Positions 1 to 11,612 of a stretch of DNA of 64,000 nucleotides are shown piece after piece. Source of the stretch: Hyaloscypha bicolor E. Lineage: Eukaryota > Ascomycota > Leotiomycetes > Helotiales > Hyaloscyphaceae. Each line of letters starts with the position of its first letter. The first letter of the stretch is position 1. The notes beneath the pieces were generated by a model that did no database searches, was not told where the DNA came from, and saw only the letters and a program-made list of their open reading frames with translations. The stretch is from positions 496,001 through 560,000 of the forward strand of contig NW_020194600.1 in assembly GCF_002865645.1 (NCBI RefSeq), read 5' to 3'. The translations under genes were made by a program, and so were the position numbers.

Positions 1-1
1 G

Positions 2-2134
2 ACAGGAGATACCGGTTCGCTGTATCAACAACTCATCTATTTACTCCTTCGCTTCACGCTATTCCTGCGTGAGTCCGGATACTCAGAGCTAGCTGTGTCG
101 ATTTGGCAAGGTCTTCTTGAGATGAACTTTTTCCCTCTCAACTTACCGCTTTCCCATGCCGAAGCTGTGAAGAAATTCGGTACCTTTTGGGAAAGTGAGG
201 TGCCTCGAATTGGCGAGGATGGTGCTCTGGGCTGGCGTCACTTTGTGGAAAACAAGGATGTGTCGGAAGCCCCCGATGCTTTGGTTGATGAAGCAGATGA
301 TGTGGTGGACAACACAGATCTGTTCAAAACCTGGGCAGCAGCAGAACGATTGAGGATGATGGGCTCTCGTACTCCGGCTAGGGCTATGGACGAGGTGGCA
401 GAGGATGATCCGTTCCGTGTGATTTTATTCTCGGATATCGAGAGCTTTCTCATACACCTACCCCCTCAGTCACAAGGTTTGCGGAGTTTACTCCTCGATG
501 GATTTCTACTTTTTTGTCGCTTGCCGGCAGTCGTCGACTTGGAGGATGCGAAAAAGTGGCCTGGAGATGCTTTCGTCAACGGCTACTTGTTGGAGAATGA
601 CATAAACTGGATTAGAGACGCATATCTTCCCGCAACCCGAGAACAGAGTGAGGATTCTGATTTGGTGGTATCTTTGTACGTCCCAATTTCGAATATTTCG
701 ATATCATCAGAAGAGCTCTTTGGGTCAAGCGTTTGGCTAGGAAGGCAGCCTTGGAAAGTCAAATATACTGGAGATGACAATGGTCCCGTATTTTACAGAT
801 GGGTGAGAAATACCCTGAAACAGCTCACGGAGAGCTATTTTACAGAAGACCTCGCCGAATACTTCCTCGCATTTGAGTTTCTGAACGAACCAGCTTCGAT
901 CAAGAAGATATCGAAGAGTCTTCTGAAGCAACATCCCACATGCCTTCGATTATACAACTCATATGCACTGATCGAGTGGTCTCGAGGCAATAAGGATGTT
1001 GCCCGAGGCGTATTTACTGCGGCTTTGAATCTACGCAGATCACTGCCCGAGACCGAATGGGATAGAGATTCAATCGTGCTCTGGAGAAGTTGGATTTGGG
1101 CATGCCTCACTGAGCAGGACAACAACGCCGCGATTCAACATCTGCTATCTATTGCAGATGGCACTCCGAATGCAGATGCTACCCTATCACCTGCAGCATT
1201 GCTCAGAGCAAAACAGCATATGGTCTCACATCGGGATTATCTTCTGTCCTCGGGGACTTCGAGATCTTCTGCAGCATATGCAGAATGTGAGTGCTGCCAG
1301 TTTCACTGACATTCGCCCATAAATCCCTTCGTCTACTCAGATACAGGCTCAATACTAACCTCACCAGGTCTAATGCTTCTCGATTACTTGACCACGAGTT
1401 CAGACAAGGAGACAAAGTCTACGGCTCAAGGAGACATCAGCTCCGCCCTTGGTACTTGTACCTCTTTCTCTCACATCTTCATCTCTCGGGATCTCACCCA
1501 TTCCACCTCCCACGAGCGCTTCCTCCAATCCGCAGCACGTCTTCTCATCCACCATGCTCGCATCGGCCCCTTCCGCCCTGCTCTCATCCGAGAACACCTG
1601 AATCGCTTCCTGAATCTCTTTCCCCAAAATACCATGTTTCTCTCACTCTACACCTGGAACGAATCTCGACTCCGAATCGACAATCGTGTCCGAAATATCC
1701 TGCTATCTACAATCCTCACACCAGAAAACGACACTTTGACATCCCGCCTTTTCGCCATCCAATACGAAATCAAGCATGGAACGATTCACTCTGTTCGTTC
1801 AGCATTCGAGCACGCCCTGTCATCCTCACCATCCAAGTCTTCCGCAGGATTATGGAGATTTTATTTCATTTACTGTCTCGAGACATCACAGTTCCGCGCC
1901 CAGGCGAAGGATATCTGGTATCGAGCAATCAGAGCCTGTCCGTGGGCAAAAGAGCTCTATTTAATCGGCTTCGAGAGAATGAGCAATATATTACCCTTCT
2001 CAGAGCTCAAGAACATATGGAGGATTATGGTGGAGAAGGACTTGAGGGTCCACATTGATCTAGAAGAGAGGTTCGAGGATATAGGGAAACTGGAGAAGAC
2101 TGCACGTGAGCAGCGCCGTCTGGGGCACAGGTAG
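2..2134 (+). CDS. NRDE-2 family protein, 5' end outside window
   Basis: The reading frame is open from the first bases and reads through a conserved stretch before the ATGs, so the gene begins upstream of the window. Two exons are joined by an 81-nt intron (1287-1367) with a GTGAGT donor, a TACTAAC branch site and a CAG acceptor. The join gives Cys-Leu-Met at 1286/1368 and the frame then runs to TAG at 2134. The aromatic, leucine-rich N-terminal part and the C-terminal helical HAT/TPR-like region match NRDE-2 (Nrl1 in fission yeast). Members of that family bind the Mtr4 helicase and act in nuclear RNA surveillance, splicing fidelity and, in worms, nuclear RNAi. Function is inferred from family resemblance. 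About 680 residues are visible; the usual Ser/Arg-rich N-terminus is missing because of the window edge. Confidence 0.8.
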
Positions 2135-2602
2135 GCGCCGCCAAGGTCTCGGAAAGTATAATGAAGAATGAGAGAGTGTTTTGAAACTCAAACGCAGAGA
2201 GCAGCCTCACCGTTTCACTAGGTTGAGGCATAAACTTTCGCAATTTATCACAGGTGATCTCTTTCCAGAGTATCTGTTTCGATTTACATAATCTCCCCTC
2301 ATTATATAGATAATTTGAATGTTTTCCTTCCTGTATGCATGATTTTTAGAGCTAGGGCTCAAACTTCTCATGCAGCACCGTTCCGAGACATCCCATTACA
2401 TGCCAACATCAGTGTGAAGAATTAGACACAAGTTCATCTTACAAATCCAAATCTTTTTAGTGTGCACTACCAACCAACCCCCTTCAATCCCCCCAAAAAA
2501 TATATACCAAAAACTCTCACTCCAACTGCCCTAATCCCCACATTATCTCTCAGCTCTTCTCATCACCTTCAACTTCTCATACTCAGAAGTTAGAACCAAC
2601 AT
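2135..2602. other. intergenic, convergent 3' regions
   Basis: This lies between the stop of the NRDE-2 gene and the stop of the convergent secreted-protein gene. It is T/A-rich and no reading frame in it looks coding. It probably holds both 3' UTRs and polyadenylation signals. Confidence 0.5.
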
Positions 2603-3231
2603 TTAAGTGCTCGCGTCGAAGGGAACAGCAGTAGAAGCCTGTCCCGCCGCAGCAGTATCAAGCTTAATATTATTCGCAAGCTTCGTCTGCTCAGCCGCCA
2701 AATCACTGCCACTTCCGCCCTGGGCAACGTCGACCTGGATACCGAGAACCTCAGCCGTAAGCTTGAGGACCTTGTTCTTTATCTTGCCGTTCTGTTTGCA
2801 CGTATCAGTCTTTGTATTCATGTTTATGCGATTGTGATTAAAGGAAGGGGAAGTTTACCTGGAGAGCTGTAGCGGCATCACCACTGGCTGCTGCGATGGC
2901 TGGGTTGAAGGCTTGGACCTCTGCATTCTCGGCTGCATCGTGGGTGCCCTTGATGATTTTAAGATCGGCTGCTGAGACACCGGCGAGGTTGTTCATGTCG
3001 ATGTTGGCGAAGAGAGCATTCGCTTCGGTCTAGAAGACCGAGACTCAGCATTTTCCTACAGTCTCGGAGTGTTATTTTTACCTCGGCAGTTCCTGCAGTT
3101 CCACTAGAAATTTGGATATTATTGTAAGTCGAGGCAGTGAGAACGCTGGCCGCTGCCTTCTTCTTGAGCATAGGAGAGGAAAATACAAGGCCGAGGAGGG
3201 AGAGGGAAAGGATGGTGGATGAGAAACGCAT
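2603..3231 (-). CDS. small secreted protein, 169 aa
   Basis: Three exons: 3231-3082, 3029-2859 and 2791-2603, with introns of 52 and 67 nt, both in phase 0. The product starts MRFSSTILSLSLLGLVFSSP, a clean signal peptide, then a short Lys stretch and an alanine- and asparagine-rich mature protein of about 150 residues. There are no cysteines in the mature part, so it is not a disulfide-rich effector. The segment DAAENAEVQAFNPAIAAASG suggests a helical Ala-rich fold. I recognise it only as a conserved-looking small secreted protein; no enzymatic motif is visible. The promoter side has a TATA-like ATATATAAAC about 50 bp upstream of the ATG. Secretion is inferred from the signal peptide, role unknown. 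Confidence 0.75.
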
Positions 3232-4337
3232 GTTTGCTGTTTATTTCTTGGGTTGAAAAAAGATAGAAGATAGATATCCGGATATATAAACAATAGAATG
3301 TATGTATAGCAGCACAGCTGCAAAAGAATGTGAGTTTGGAAGAGTAGAACGAAAAGACCTGAACACAAGGAAGGACTGAAGCGAGCACGGCTGAAGAACA
3401 GAAAACGTCTACTGAGAGAAACGGAATCGTCTTATATATGAAGTGTCCCTTGACGGCAAGAAACGGCGATGTCAAGCTCACCAAGCTTCCTTGGACGGAA
3501 ACCTAGGGACATGGGGAGTTGGCGGCATGATGGTTTCGATTGGTCTCCCCGTCTCATCTTGCCTCTCCTGTCACTGACTCGCTTCACCTCTTCTCTTTTT
3601 GCAGGCCCAGCCTCGCACTCACTACAGCAAAGGTGTCTGCCAAGACCTTCATGATCCCATTAGCGGTCTGTGAAACTAGTTGTGAAGGTCCGTTCGTCGC
3701 AATTACGCATCGCTTCCTGGTATAGCGGTAGATCATACTTTAACACTCGGTGGGAGATCATCAGACGCGCATCTGAACATCTCAAACATCTAATCAGATC
3801 TCGGTAAAAGTGCAGCTAGCGTGGGTTTCTCAATCCCATATCTGATTGTGATTGGTGGAAAGAGTGGGAAGTGGAAAAGGGGAGAGGCGGTTTCACGAAG
3901 CGAGTTGTCAGGTCGAAACACGGCGGTGGACAGGTTTCAGGTTATCAGATGGATTTTTGAGCTCCGCAGTAAACACCAGCCAGATTCTGAGGATCTGTTC
4001 TTATGACTGTCTCATTTACTTGGTACCGGGTTGGTTCAAGCCGACGCTGGAAAGTTAAAGTTGTAAGGAATGGAACAAAGGGATGAAAGCAGTGAGGGGA
4101 CCAAAGGGGGTTGGCTAGCGATTTTACGATCACGTGGAAAAGGGGAGGGTTTGGGGATCTCTTTTACGTGTAATTCTTCTTCTCAGGCTACATTATTCAT
4201 CTGAAGGGTATCCCCTGAAAACATCGAGGACCCGGCCACCGATCAAAACCCTCCGAACGCCATGCTTTTGATGTAATGAAATATCGCTCATCGTCTCATC
4301 AATCTGCTATCTATCCTAAAACTCAAGCCCCTATGAT
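3232..4337. other. intergenic, promoter side of secreted-protein gene
   Basis: The first 250 bp upstream of the secreted-protein ATG are A/T-rich with a TATA-like motif and presumably hold its promoter and 5' UTR. The rest, to the stop of the Hsp104 gene, contains only short incidental frames. A CACGTG box lies near 4130. Nothing else is supported. Confidence 0.4.
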
Positions 4338-7136
4338 CTATTCGTAAAGTTGCATCCCATCATCATCCTCACCGATTACTTCCTCGATATCCGACTCGTC
4401 AATCTCCATGTCGTCTTCACTGCTCGTATCCGTATCGGTATGGTTGGGGTGGATCTTGATCCTGCCATTGTCCAAGTACACTCTGGCAGTCTCTCCATCC
4501 TTGATGTTGCCCCTGAGGATCATCACAGCAAGCCTGTTCAAGAGTTCCGTCTCGATCAATCTCGCAAGGGGCCTAGCACCGTAGCTAGGATTGTAACCAG
4601 CAGTGCCGAGCCAGTTCTTAACATCCGGAGTGCAGTCAATCTTGACATTTCTGCCATTGCTCTCTAGACGCTTCTGGATCTCACTCAAGCGAACTTCGAC
4701 GATCTTTCTGATTTCGGCCCTTGACAACCGGTTGAAGATGATGGTTTCGCTGATACGATTCAGGAATTCTGGTAAGAAATAGTCTTCCAACGCCTTCTTG
4801 ACCATAGCTTTTGTCGTGTCATCGATCTTGCCGTTGGCTGTTGTTGCGCGTTGAAGGTACTCAGCTCCGATGTTAGAGGTCATGACAACGATGCAGTTGC
4901 GAGCATCGATAACACGTCCTTGGCCATCGGTGATACGCCCATCATCCATGAGCTGGAGAAGGATAGTGAGTACTTCCTTTGCAGCCTTTTCGACTTCATC
5001 GAAGAGGAGAATCGAGAACGGCTTACGGCGAAGGGCTTCCGTAAGTTGTCCACCAGCATCGTGTCCAACGTAACCCGGTGGTGCACCAATCATGCGACTG
5101 ACTGTATGGCGTTCTTGATATTCAGACATGTCAAGCCGAATCATGGCCTTTGGATCATCAAAGAGGAATTCAGCCAACGCTTTCGTGAGCAGGGTCTTGC
5201 CAGTACCCGATGGTCCACAGAAGAGGAAGCTGGGAGGTTGGTTGGGATTGCTGAGTCCAGATCGTTGGAGACGAATCTTGTCGGAGACTGCCTTGACAGC
5301 TTCCTTTTGGCCTACTACAATCTTGCCGAGAACTCTCTCCATATGCAGGAGTTTGTCCTTCTCTGTGGTCTTCAGTCTCGTGACAGGGATACCAGTAGCC
5401 CGAGCAACAATTTCGTTGATTTGATCTGGACCGACAACGTCGGTAATAAGGGATCCACCAGAATCTGGGTTGTGCTCAGAGCTCAGAGCAGCATCGGCAG
5501 CGGCCTTTTGCTTCTCTAGACTCTTGATGAATACCTCCTGCTCAGGAATGGCATAGTACTGCAAGTCAGCAGCTCGTGCATCGTCACCCATACGGGTAGC
5601 CTCATCCTTCTTGACCCTCAATGCGTCAAGCTTGACTTTGGCCTCTTGAATTGCTTTGCCTCGAGCTCGCTCACTCTCATATTTCTCGCGAAGTGGTCTC
5701 AGCTCTTCTTCCACGTTTTGGGCATCCTGCTTGGCTTGCGCGAGACGTGCTTTGGAAGCGTCATCTTTCTCTCTGGTCAATGCATGAATCTCAATCTTCA
5801 ATTGCTGAAGCCTGCGGTTCAAGTTGTCCAGAGCTTCGGGAAGGGATTCTCGTTCGGTCTTCACTGCAGCTGCAGCTTCATCGATAAGATCAACGGCTGA
5901 GTCAGGGAGGCGTCGCTGAGTGAGGTAGCGGGCAGCTAATGTAGCTGCAGTGACGATAGCTCCGTCAGATATGGTGATGCCGTGGTAGACTTCATATTTC
6001 TCCTTGAGGCCACGGAGAATCGAAATTGTCTCTGGAACCGTGGGTTCCTTAACGAGGACTTGCTGGAATCGTCGTTCGAAGGCGGCATCCTTCTCGATGT
6101 ATTTCCGGTACTCGGCAAGGGTGGTAGCACCGATGCAGTGAAGTTGACCTCTAGCCAACATGGGCTTGAGCAGATTGGCAGCATCCATGCCACCTTCACC
6201 GCTTGATCCAGCGCCCATGAGGAGATGCATCTCATCGACAAATAGGACGATGAACTCCTTCGATTCTGCAATTTCCTTCAAGAGACCCTTCATTCTCTCT
6301 TCGAATTCTCCTCTGTACTTGCTACCTGCAACAAGAGAGCCGACATCGAGGGAAAGCAATTTGCAGGCTGCGAGGTTGTCCGGTACATCATTGTTGACGA
6401 TACGTTGTGCTAGACCCTCGACGACTGTTGTCTTTCCCACACCTGGCTCTCCGATCAAGACTGGGTTGTTCTTGGTACGTCTTGACAGGATGCGGACAAC
6501 TCTTCTGATTTCCTCCTCTCTGCCAATAACAGGATCCACCTTGCCCTCTCTTGCCATTGCAGTCATATCGATCGTGAATTTCTTCAGATTCTCGAATTCT
6601 TCCTCGGCATCGGCTGTCTTGGTGTCTACCCGGCGTGTGCCCCGAATCTGCTGAACAGCATCTTGTAGAACCTTGACATTGAGAATATTGCCATCCTTCA
6701 AGCAGGTCTGAATAGTAGTATCCTCAGACAAGGCAATGATCAAATGATCAACTGCAATGAAAGAGTCCTTTTGTGTCTTTTGGAGTTCGTGTGCTTGTCT
6801 CAAGACCTTCGTGAACGAGGGTGCCATGGCGATTTGCTCGGGCGGTGGTGTTTGACTTGGTAATCGTACGATGGCCTTGTTCAGGGCTCTTTGGAAACCT
6901 TGCGCGTCGCCATGGGCTCGTTCGACCACCTGACGAAAAAGGGATTGTGATGAGGCACCATGAGATGCGTTCATGGTCTGTTGTTGGTCCTTCGATTCGT
7001 CTGGTGGAGGGTCGAGCAGACTCGATGCCAAGTGTATTGGGAGTAATTGCGGGTGGGCATTGGCTTCTGCGATGCCCATCGCATCGGAAAGGGCCTTGCT
7101 GGCCCTATCCGTAAAGTTCATATTAGAAGTCGACAT
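4338..7136 (-). CDS. hsp104: Hsp104/ClpB-type protein disaggregase, 932 aa
   Basis: A single uninterrupted exon encodes a complete class I Clp/Hsp100 ATPase of the length expected for cytosolic fungal Hsp104 (yeast about 908 aa). Order: Clp N-domain (1-160), NBD1 with Walker A GEPGVGKT (229-236), pore-loop Tyr274 in KYRGEF and Walker B VLFVDE (297-302); arginine fingers in FERRF (about 355); coiled-coil middle domain (about 420-550); NBD2 with Walker A GPSGTGKT (641-648), pore loop GYVG with Tyr689, and LLFDE (about 710). The C-terminus is very acidic. The start [16 protein letters not shown] aligns with the family start. Family knowledge: it extracts polypeptides from aggregates with Hsp70/40 and gives thermotolerance. 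Heat-shock and stress elements lie just upstream. Confidence 0.97.
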   Translation of the reverse strand: MSTSNMNFTDRASKALSDAMGIAEANAHPQLLPIHLASSLLDPPPDESKDQQQTMNASHGASSQSLFRQVVERAHGDAQGFQRALNKAIVRLPSQTPPPEQIAMAPSFTKVLRQAHELQKTQKDSFIAVDHLIIALSEDTTIQTCLKDGNILNVKVLQDAVQQIRGTRRVDTKTADAEEEFENLKKFTIDMTAMAREGKVDPVIGREEEIRRVVRILSRRTKNNPVLIGEPGVGKTTVVEGLAQRIVNNDVPDNLAACKLLSLDVGSLVAGSKYRGEFEERMKGLLKEIAESKEFIVLFVDEMHLLMGAGSSGEGGMDAANLLKPMLARGQLHCIGATTLAEYRKYIEKDAAFERRFQQVLVKEPTVPETISILRGLKEKYEVYHGITISDGAIVTAATLAARYLTQRRLPDSAVDLIDEAAAAVKTERESLPEALDNLNRRLQQLKIEIHALTREKDDASKARLAQAKQDAQNVEEELRPLREKYESERARGKAIQEAKVKLDALRVKKDEATRMGDDARAADLQYYAIPEQEVFIKSLEKQKAAADAALSSEHNPDSGGSLITDVVGPDQINEIVARATGIPVTRLKTTEKDKLLHMERVLGKIVVGQKEAVKAVSDKIRLQRSGLSNPNQPPSFLFCGPSGTGKTLLTKALAEFLFDDPKAMIRLDMSEYQERHTVSRMIGAPPGYVGHDAGGQLTEALRRKPFSILLFDEVEKAAKEVLTILLQLMDDGRITDGQGRVIDARNCIVVMTSNIGAEYLQRATTANGKIDDTTKAMVKKALEDYFLPEFLNRISETIIFNRLSRAEIRKIVEVRLSEIQKRLESNGRNVKIDCTPDVKNWLGTAGYNPSYGARPLARLIETELLNRLAVMILRGNIKDGETARVYLDNGRIKIHPNHTDTDTSSEDDMEIDESDIEEVIGEDDDGMQLYE

Positions 7137-7600
7137 GTTTTCGATGTGATCAAAGTGCGATCAATTGTATGTGTCTGGTTGTGCTTATTCGTGAAATCGT
7201 AATTCGTGAAGTAAGGAGGGGTTGTGGAATTCCCGGAATTCAGCCCTGCCAAGTTTTTTGTGATCACTGACGTTCGTGATGAATTGCGAGTGTGAGTACG
7301 ACGAGCAATGAAAGTGGAAGTCAAGCCTCCGTCCAAGATTATATGCAAAGCGATGATCAAGCAGAAGTGACGACAGTGGTCTGGTGCTGTCTCGATCCTA
7401 CCAGGCCCATGTCGTTTATTCTCGCAGGATCCAGCATATTCGATGGCGGGGTGAGAAGCAAGGATCTGATTGGCCAGGAAAGTTGGTTTGGCGGCCATAT
7501 TTAGCACGTGATCGCCTGATCACCCTAACGAGATTTGGATTTCGAGATTGAGAGCATAATGATTTGATTGCGCTGGTGACTGCAGCCAACACGAAATGAA
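7137..7600. promoter_or_regulatory. divergent promoter between hsp104 and Mhr1-like gene
   Basis: The 464-bp space separates two divergent start codons. The hsp104 side holds the heat-shock element and a CCCCT stress motif. The middle holds GATCA-type palindromes and a GAATTCCCGGAATTC near-palindrome (about 7229-7243). No coding frame is convincing. Confidence 0.5.
7188..7210 (-). promoter_or_regulatory. gapped heat-shock element of hsp104
   Basis: Two TTCGTGAA units (7188-7195 and 7203-7210) fall exactly on a 5-bp lattice with one unit skipped: aTTCg tGAAa tcgta aTTCg tGAAg. This is the known gap-type HSE for heat-shock factor Hsf1, 52-74 bp upstream of the hsp104 ATG. An AGGGG at 7217-7221 (CCCCT on the gene strand) matches the stress-response element core. 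Binding is inferred. Confidence 0.6.
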
Positions 7601-8383
7601 ATGAGTGCCCGAACGACCACAGAAGTAGTACGGCAAGCTACCAAATCAGTAAGGAAGGCACGCGGTGCCTCAAGAACGGCACTGCCGAAGCCGCAATCGA
7701 ACAGACCTGAACATGGCCGACAAATATTCGTCTACAACCACCTCCAGAAGAACCACGTCGTGTACTCCCTCACCAGAGCGCTAAATGTACCATCTCCCCC
7801 AATTTTATTGACTAAAGCTATGTGCTGACCCAATTGCAAGAACAACGCCTCCCTGGCCCAACTCCCCTTCAACGGCAAGAAGACCGTCCCTGCCGCCCTC
7901 CGTAAAGACCTATGGCACCCCTTCGCTCAGATCTCCTTCCCTCCCGGCCACGGGGAAATCGGCCTCTCCGTCTTCCAGAAACTGCGCGAGTACCGAAGAC
8001 GACATGAATTAGAATGGGGTGATGAGATCAGGTTTCACGAGAAAAAACCTGACGAGAAACTAAAATTCCGAAGTATCAAGCTCAGAGGGAGGCAGATTTG
8101 TGATCAGAAGGCAAATAGCGTTGCTGATATCGCAGCCGTGTTGGGACGGTTGGAGTTGCAGGAGGGAGCGGAGGAGGTGAAGAAGGGGGGCATTGGGCTG
8201 AAAGGTGAGGGAACTGGGGAGAAGGTTGAGGTGCTTTGGAATGATTTGAATGATGCTGAGTTTGCGGAGACGTGGAGTGAGAACATTGAGCATGGGGTGT
8301 GGAGACATCATAAACACACTGTGGATGTTGATATGGATATAGTCCCGGTTGCAGAGGACGAAGGGGAACGGCAGTCGATCTGA
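7601..8383 (+). CDS. Mhr1 / mitoribosomal mL67-type protein, 242 aa
   Basis: Two exons, 7601-7786 and 7841-8383, flank a 54-nt phase-0 intron with a GCTGAC branch site. The basic, Ser/Arg-rich N-terminus fits a mitochondrial presequence. The core (QIFVYNHLQKNHVVYSLTRA, then PAALRKDLWHPFAQISFP) matches the family named for yeast Mhr1, which is both a large-subunit mitoribosomal protein (mL67) and a factor in mitochondrial DNA recombination. The C-terminal half is Glu/Lys-rich and less conserved. Length is close to yeast Mhr1 (about 226 aa). Family assignment is confident; which role dominates here is not visible. Confidence 0.8.
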
Positions 8384-8571
8384 GCCAGAAAATGGTTCGA
8401 CGCTGGTCTTGTAAAATATGTACACAAGGTCTGCATGAAGGGCGTAATCTAGATGTACAACAAAACACAAAACGTATCTTCAGCAATTTCCTAATCATTA
8501 TTCGTTACTTTTACGCAGACTGTTTGAAGCGCATCGTAAAGTCCGTCTCCCCATCCCCAATTTTCCGCGCC

Positions 8572-10099
8572 TCAAACCTTGATAGCGAACGACTTCAAGT
8601 ACTCATAGTCCGCAATGTTTGTATTGACGCATTCCCTGATGATTTTGGCGCCCTCTTCTCCATACTTTTCACGCCATTCTCGATCCTCACTCTCAACAGT
8701 CTTCGATTTCTTTTTCTTGTAAGGTGATATTAGCCAAGATCCAAGTCCCTTTCGAAGGACAGAACACCGCTGGAGCTTACATGTACAGAATCTCTCGGCT
8801 TAAGAGAAGTGCTATTGATAGCATCATTATGGAAACCATTCCACTTCTCAAAAGCATCCTTCGCCCTCTGGTGGTCTTCTTCAGCGTCCCAATTCAACAT
8901 CTGTGGATCGTACTTAATGCCGACCTCCTTGCAATATGCCGAAACAATGCCTTCAGGATCATCCAATAGGTCATCAGCATCGATGACGGTGATACTGACT
9001 TCACCATCTTTCAATTCGCCATGTTGACCAGCACGGGTCGGGCCGACTTGTTTGTTCTCGACGAGGAAATCGAAAACACGGCGGAGCTCATCGAACCCAG
9101 CCTCAGATTGCATGAAGTCGTAAAAGCCGGTGACTTTGTCTAGGGGGGGAACGGTGCAACGGTAATAGGACGGAATGCTATGACGAGGATGGCGGATCAG
9201 GAACGTGAAGTGGAATTGCTTCAGGATCTCAGCTGGCACCACAGTCGGATTTCTGGTTTCGGCTTCAGTTTCATAGGGGAAGGGTGCCTTGTGGTGGCCG
9301 TTGACGAATCTATTGGTTCCGTTTGTTCCGTTTGTTCCATTTGTTCCGTTTGTTCCATTTGTTCCGTTCATTTCACCATTCATCCCATTCGTTCCAACTC
9401 CCTTCTTGACAGTCTTTCCACCAAGTGAAGGCGCGATAGTTGCGAGCTGTCCGTTGGGTGGTACGAGGTAATAGGTCATATCTTTAATGAAGAGGCGTTT
9501 TCCCTATTTGAGATAAGTTTCCTATCAATCACAACATTTTTGATATTTTCAATCGTCAAGCGACGAAGGACAATAAAACAATAACTCTCCGTGGTAGACC
9601 ACTGGTGTTTGGACGGTTAGGGCGTTAATCAGGGGAGCGTTGAGGCGTATGAGTACCTCAAGAGTGGGGCTCAGATATGCCCAAGACAGGACTTCCCCAA
9701 AACAAAATCAAAGCACTTGCTTTTAAGGAAAGAAAAACTGACGGCAGCTTGCACTCTCAAGGTCTAGAGATCAAAAATGGACAAAAGAGAGTCGAACCTC
9801 TTTACTCTCCTGTTCAATTCTCTCGAGTATGGTCTTGAATGTGCTATTGGCAAAGCCACTCTCCTCGCGAGCTTGCTCGTCATTCTCATATCTTGTGCTC
9901 ATTCTCTCTGGTCCAAAGTAGAAGGCATCTCCGAAGGGCTCGTGGACGCAAGCCAAAATATCTCGACGGGTCATGAAGACCTATCTTACAACGTTAGCCA
10001 TTGTTCAGGCCAATTGGAGAATTGTGCAAGACTCGCCCTCTCGAAGGCTGTGCTGCATGCTCTTGGATGCGTAGCCACAAAGATTGGCTTAGTAGACAT
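8572..10099 (-). CDS. P-loop sulfotransferase-like protein, about 370 aa
   Basis: Four exons: 10099-10037, 9980-9798, 9503-8781 and 8715-8572. Exon 1 encodes MSTKPIFVATHPRACSTAFE with a sulfotransferase-type phosphosulfate loop (HPRACST). Exon 2 continues RVFMTRRD; exon 3 gives GKRLFIKDM and later FTFLIRHPRHSIPSYYR, the second conserved block. Intron 1 has a GC donor (GCGAGT, 56 nt, branch GCTAAC). Intron 2 is unusually long (294 nt) with a weak GTTCGA donor, so its left edge is the least certain boundary. A run of Asn-Gly-Thr repeats lies between the two cofactor regions. The fold suggests sulfuryl or similar group transfer with PAPS; substrate unknown, and many fungal paralogues are uncharacterised. 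Confidence 0.7.
9316..9369 (-). repeat. coding 9-bp minisatellite (Asn-Gly-Thr)n
   Basis: Six head-to-tail copies of GTTCCGTTT or GTTCCATTT on the plus strand encode the Asn-Gly-Thr tract of the sulfotransferase-like protein. Because the unit is 9 bp, copy-number change keeps the frame. More degenerate copies follow to about 9395. Confidence 0.85.
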
Positions 10100-11094
10100 A
10101 GTTTCTGGGGTTCGAAATGTAACCTTGGTAATAGACTTGGAGCAATCTATATTTCAAGTAGAGCCGGGAGTCATCCAAGGGAATTAATTGATCGTATTCC
10201 AGGTCAATTGATGAGTTGGCAGGTTTTATCCAGCCGACAAGTAGGAGTCCAGAAGGGAGAAAGGGAGACTGTCCTTAGTTAAGGTAGAAGAGAAGATGTA
10301 AAGGAAGCAGTAGTAGCTTCCTGATGGGACGCTAAAGCTAAATACCTCGTGCGGCAAGAACCATCGATCAATTGAATAGGCAGGTTTGCCCCCATAGTTG
10401 TTCAGTAGACGTGGTTCTTATGAAAATCCTGCCCCATTTGAACTCCACGGATCAAGGATCATTTGTCGAGTTTTCTGCAGACTGCAGTAACACCAATCCG
10501 CTGGCCGTTGCTGTCCTACTTGTGGGTAAAGGTTAGTTCTGGCGACGGCAGGAGGAAAACCAGTCGAGCCAGCCCCCAGCACTACTGTAAATGGCACCAG
10601 GGTGGCGGCTGGGATGGGGGAATGCGCAGAGGGCTGTCGTCATACTTCTGACGACGTGGGATGGCCGGATGGACGTAAATATAGGGTTTGTGAATGAATG
10701 TCGTACAATTATCTAAAGTGTGGAGGTACAACGATTAGATCCCTCTCGTGGATAGGCACTTTGGAAGCCACGCGCAATGTCGTGATCGAGGGCGCGGGAT
10801 GCAGGTCATCTCGCGTTGGGCCAGGCGCTGCAGTATGCGCAGCGCAGACAGATTGAAGGTGCTGACGATCCGGAGAGCGTTAGCGTCGGCTTACTACAAG
10901 TAGCCTTCAGACTTGGACTTGGCAGGACAGTACGGGATGTTGAAAGTTGAATGCTGGAGTGGCTTTGCTAACCGGACGGGGAATTGGGATGTGGACCTGC
11001 GCACCCCTACAAACATAAGGTTTCCGATATGTATCTGATGGCATTTTTGGCAGGGCGGGACAGGGCCGGCCATCTTCTGACAGGGTCAGGTAAA

Positions 11095-11121
11095 CTGCAC
11101 AGTCTGCACAGTCTGCACAGT
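11095..11121. repeat. 3 x 9-bp tandem CTGCACAGT
   Basis: Three exact copies of CTGCACAGT lie in the region upstream of the Zn2Cys6 regulator, followed by a partial copy. Function unknown. Confidence 0.85.
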
Positions 11122-11535
11122 GCACTGTTCAAAAGCCTGACTGACGCCTTCTCGCCTCCTAGCCTCCCCTTCCTCGCCTCCCCTCCCTCGCCTCCTCGCC
11201 TTCTCGCTTCTCCTTCCTCCCCAGCGCTGGTGCATCCACAATTCCCATTGCCATGGACCTGGCAAATACAGAGCACGGTTCGCGGAGCCAGTCCATCGTT
11301 CGGCCCGCCCGTTCCAGCTCAAATGCCGACCCTCCCCCGCCCGGAATAGTCACGTGGATGCCCCTCGCACTTTCAATGCCCGACGTCGGCTCCGTAGCTC
11401 GGGCTTCTTGTTCTTATTCCCATGATTACTCAGGAAGGGCGTCGTTGCCGCGTCGTGCCCCGCTCTTCATCGTCTTGCCTGGTCAATCATTGGCTTCATA
11501 CATCCTCCACCTCCACCTTCCATCTCCACCCTCAG

Positions 11536-11612
11536 TCGCTCACTTGCCACTTGCTACTTGCTCCTTGCTACTTGCTCCTTGCTCACCTGCTCACCTGCTC
11601 ACCTTTTCTCCT
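11536..11612. repeat. 7-bp pyrimidine-rich tandem (CTTGCTM)
   Basis: About ten imperfect copies of CTTGCTA, CTTGCTC or CCTGCTC follow one another on the plus strand, 0.5 kb upstream of the regulator's ATG. The unit resembles the CTTTTCA tandem inside the MITE at 27.5 kb only in being a 7-bp pyrimidine-rich repeat. Confidence 0.7.

Noticed and set aside
3715..3745. A-box-like TGGTATAGCGGTAGATC
   Set aside because: No B box follows within tRNA distance and no cloverleaf can be drawn.
7229..7243. GAATTCCCGGAATTC as a second heat-shock element
   Set aside because: The TTC and GAA are separated by three bases, not the two the element requires.
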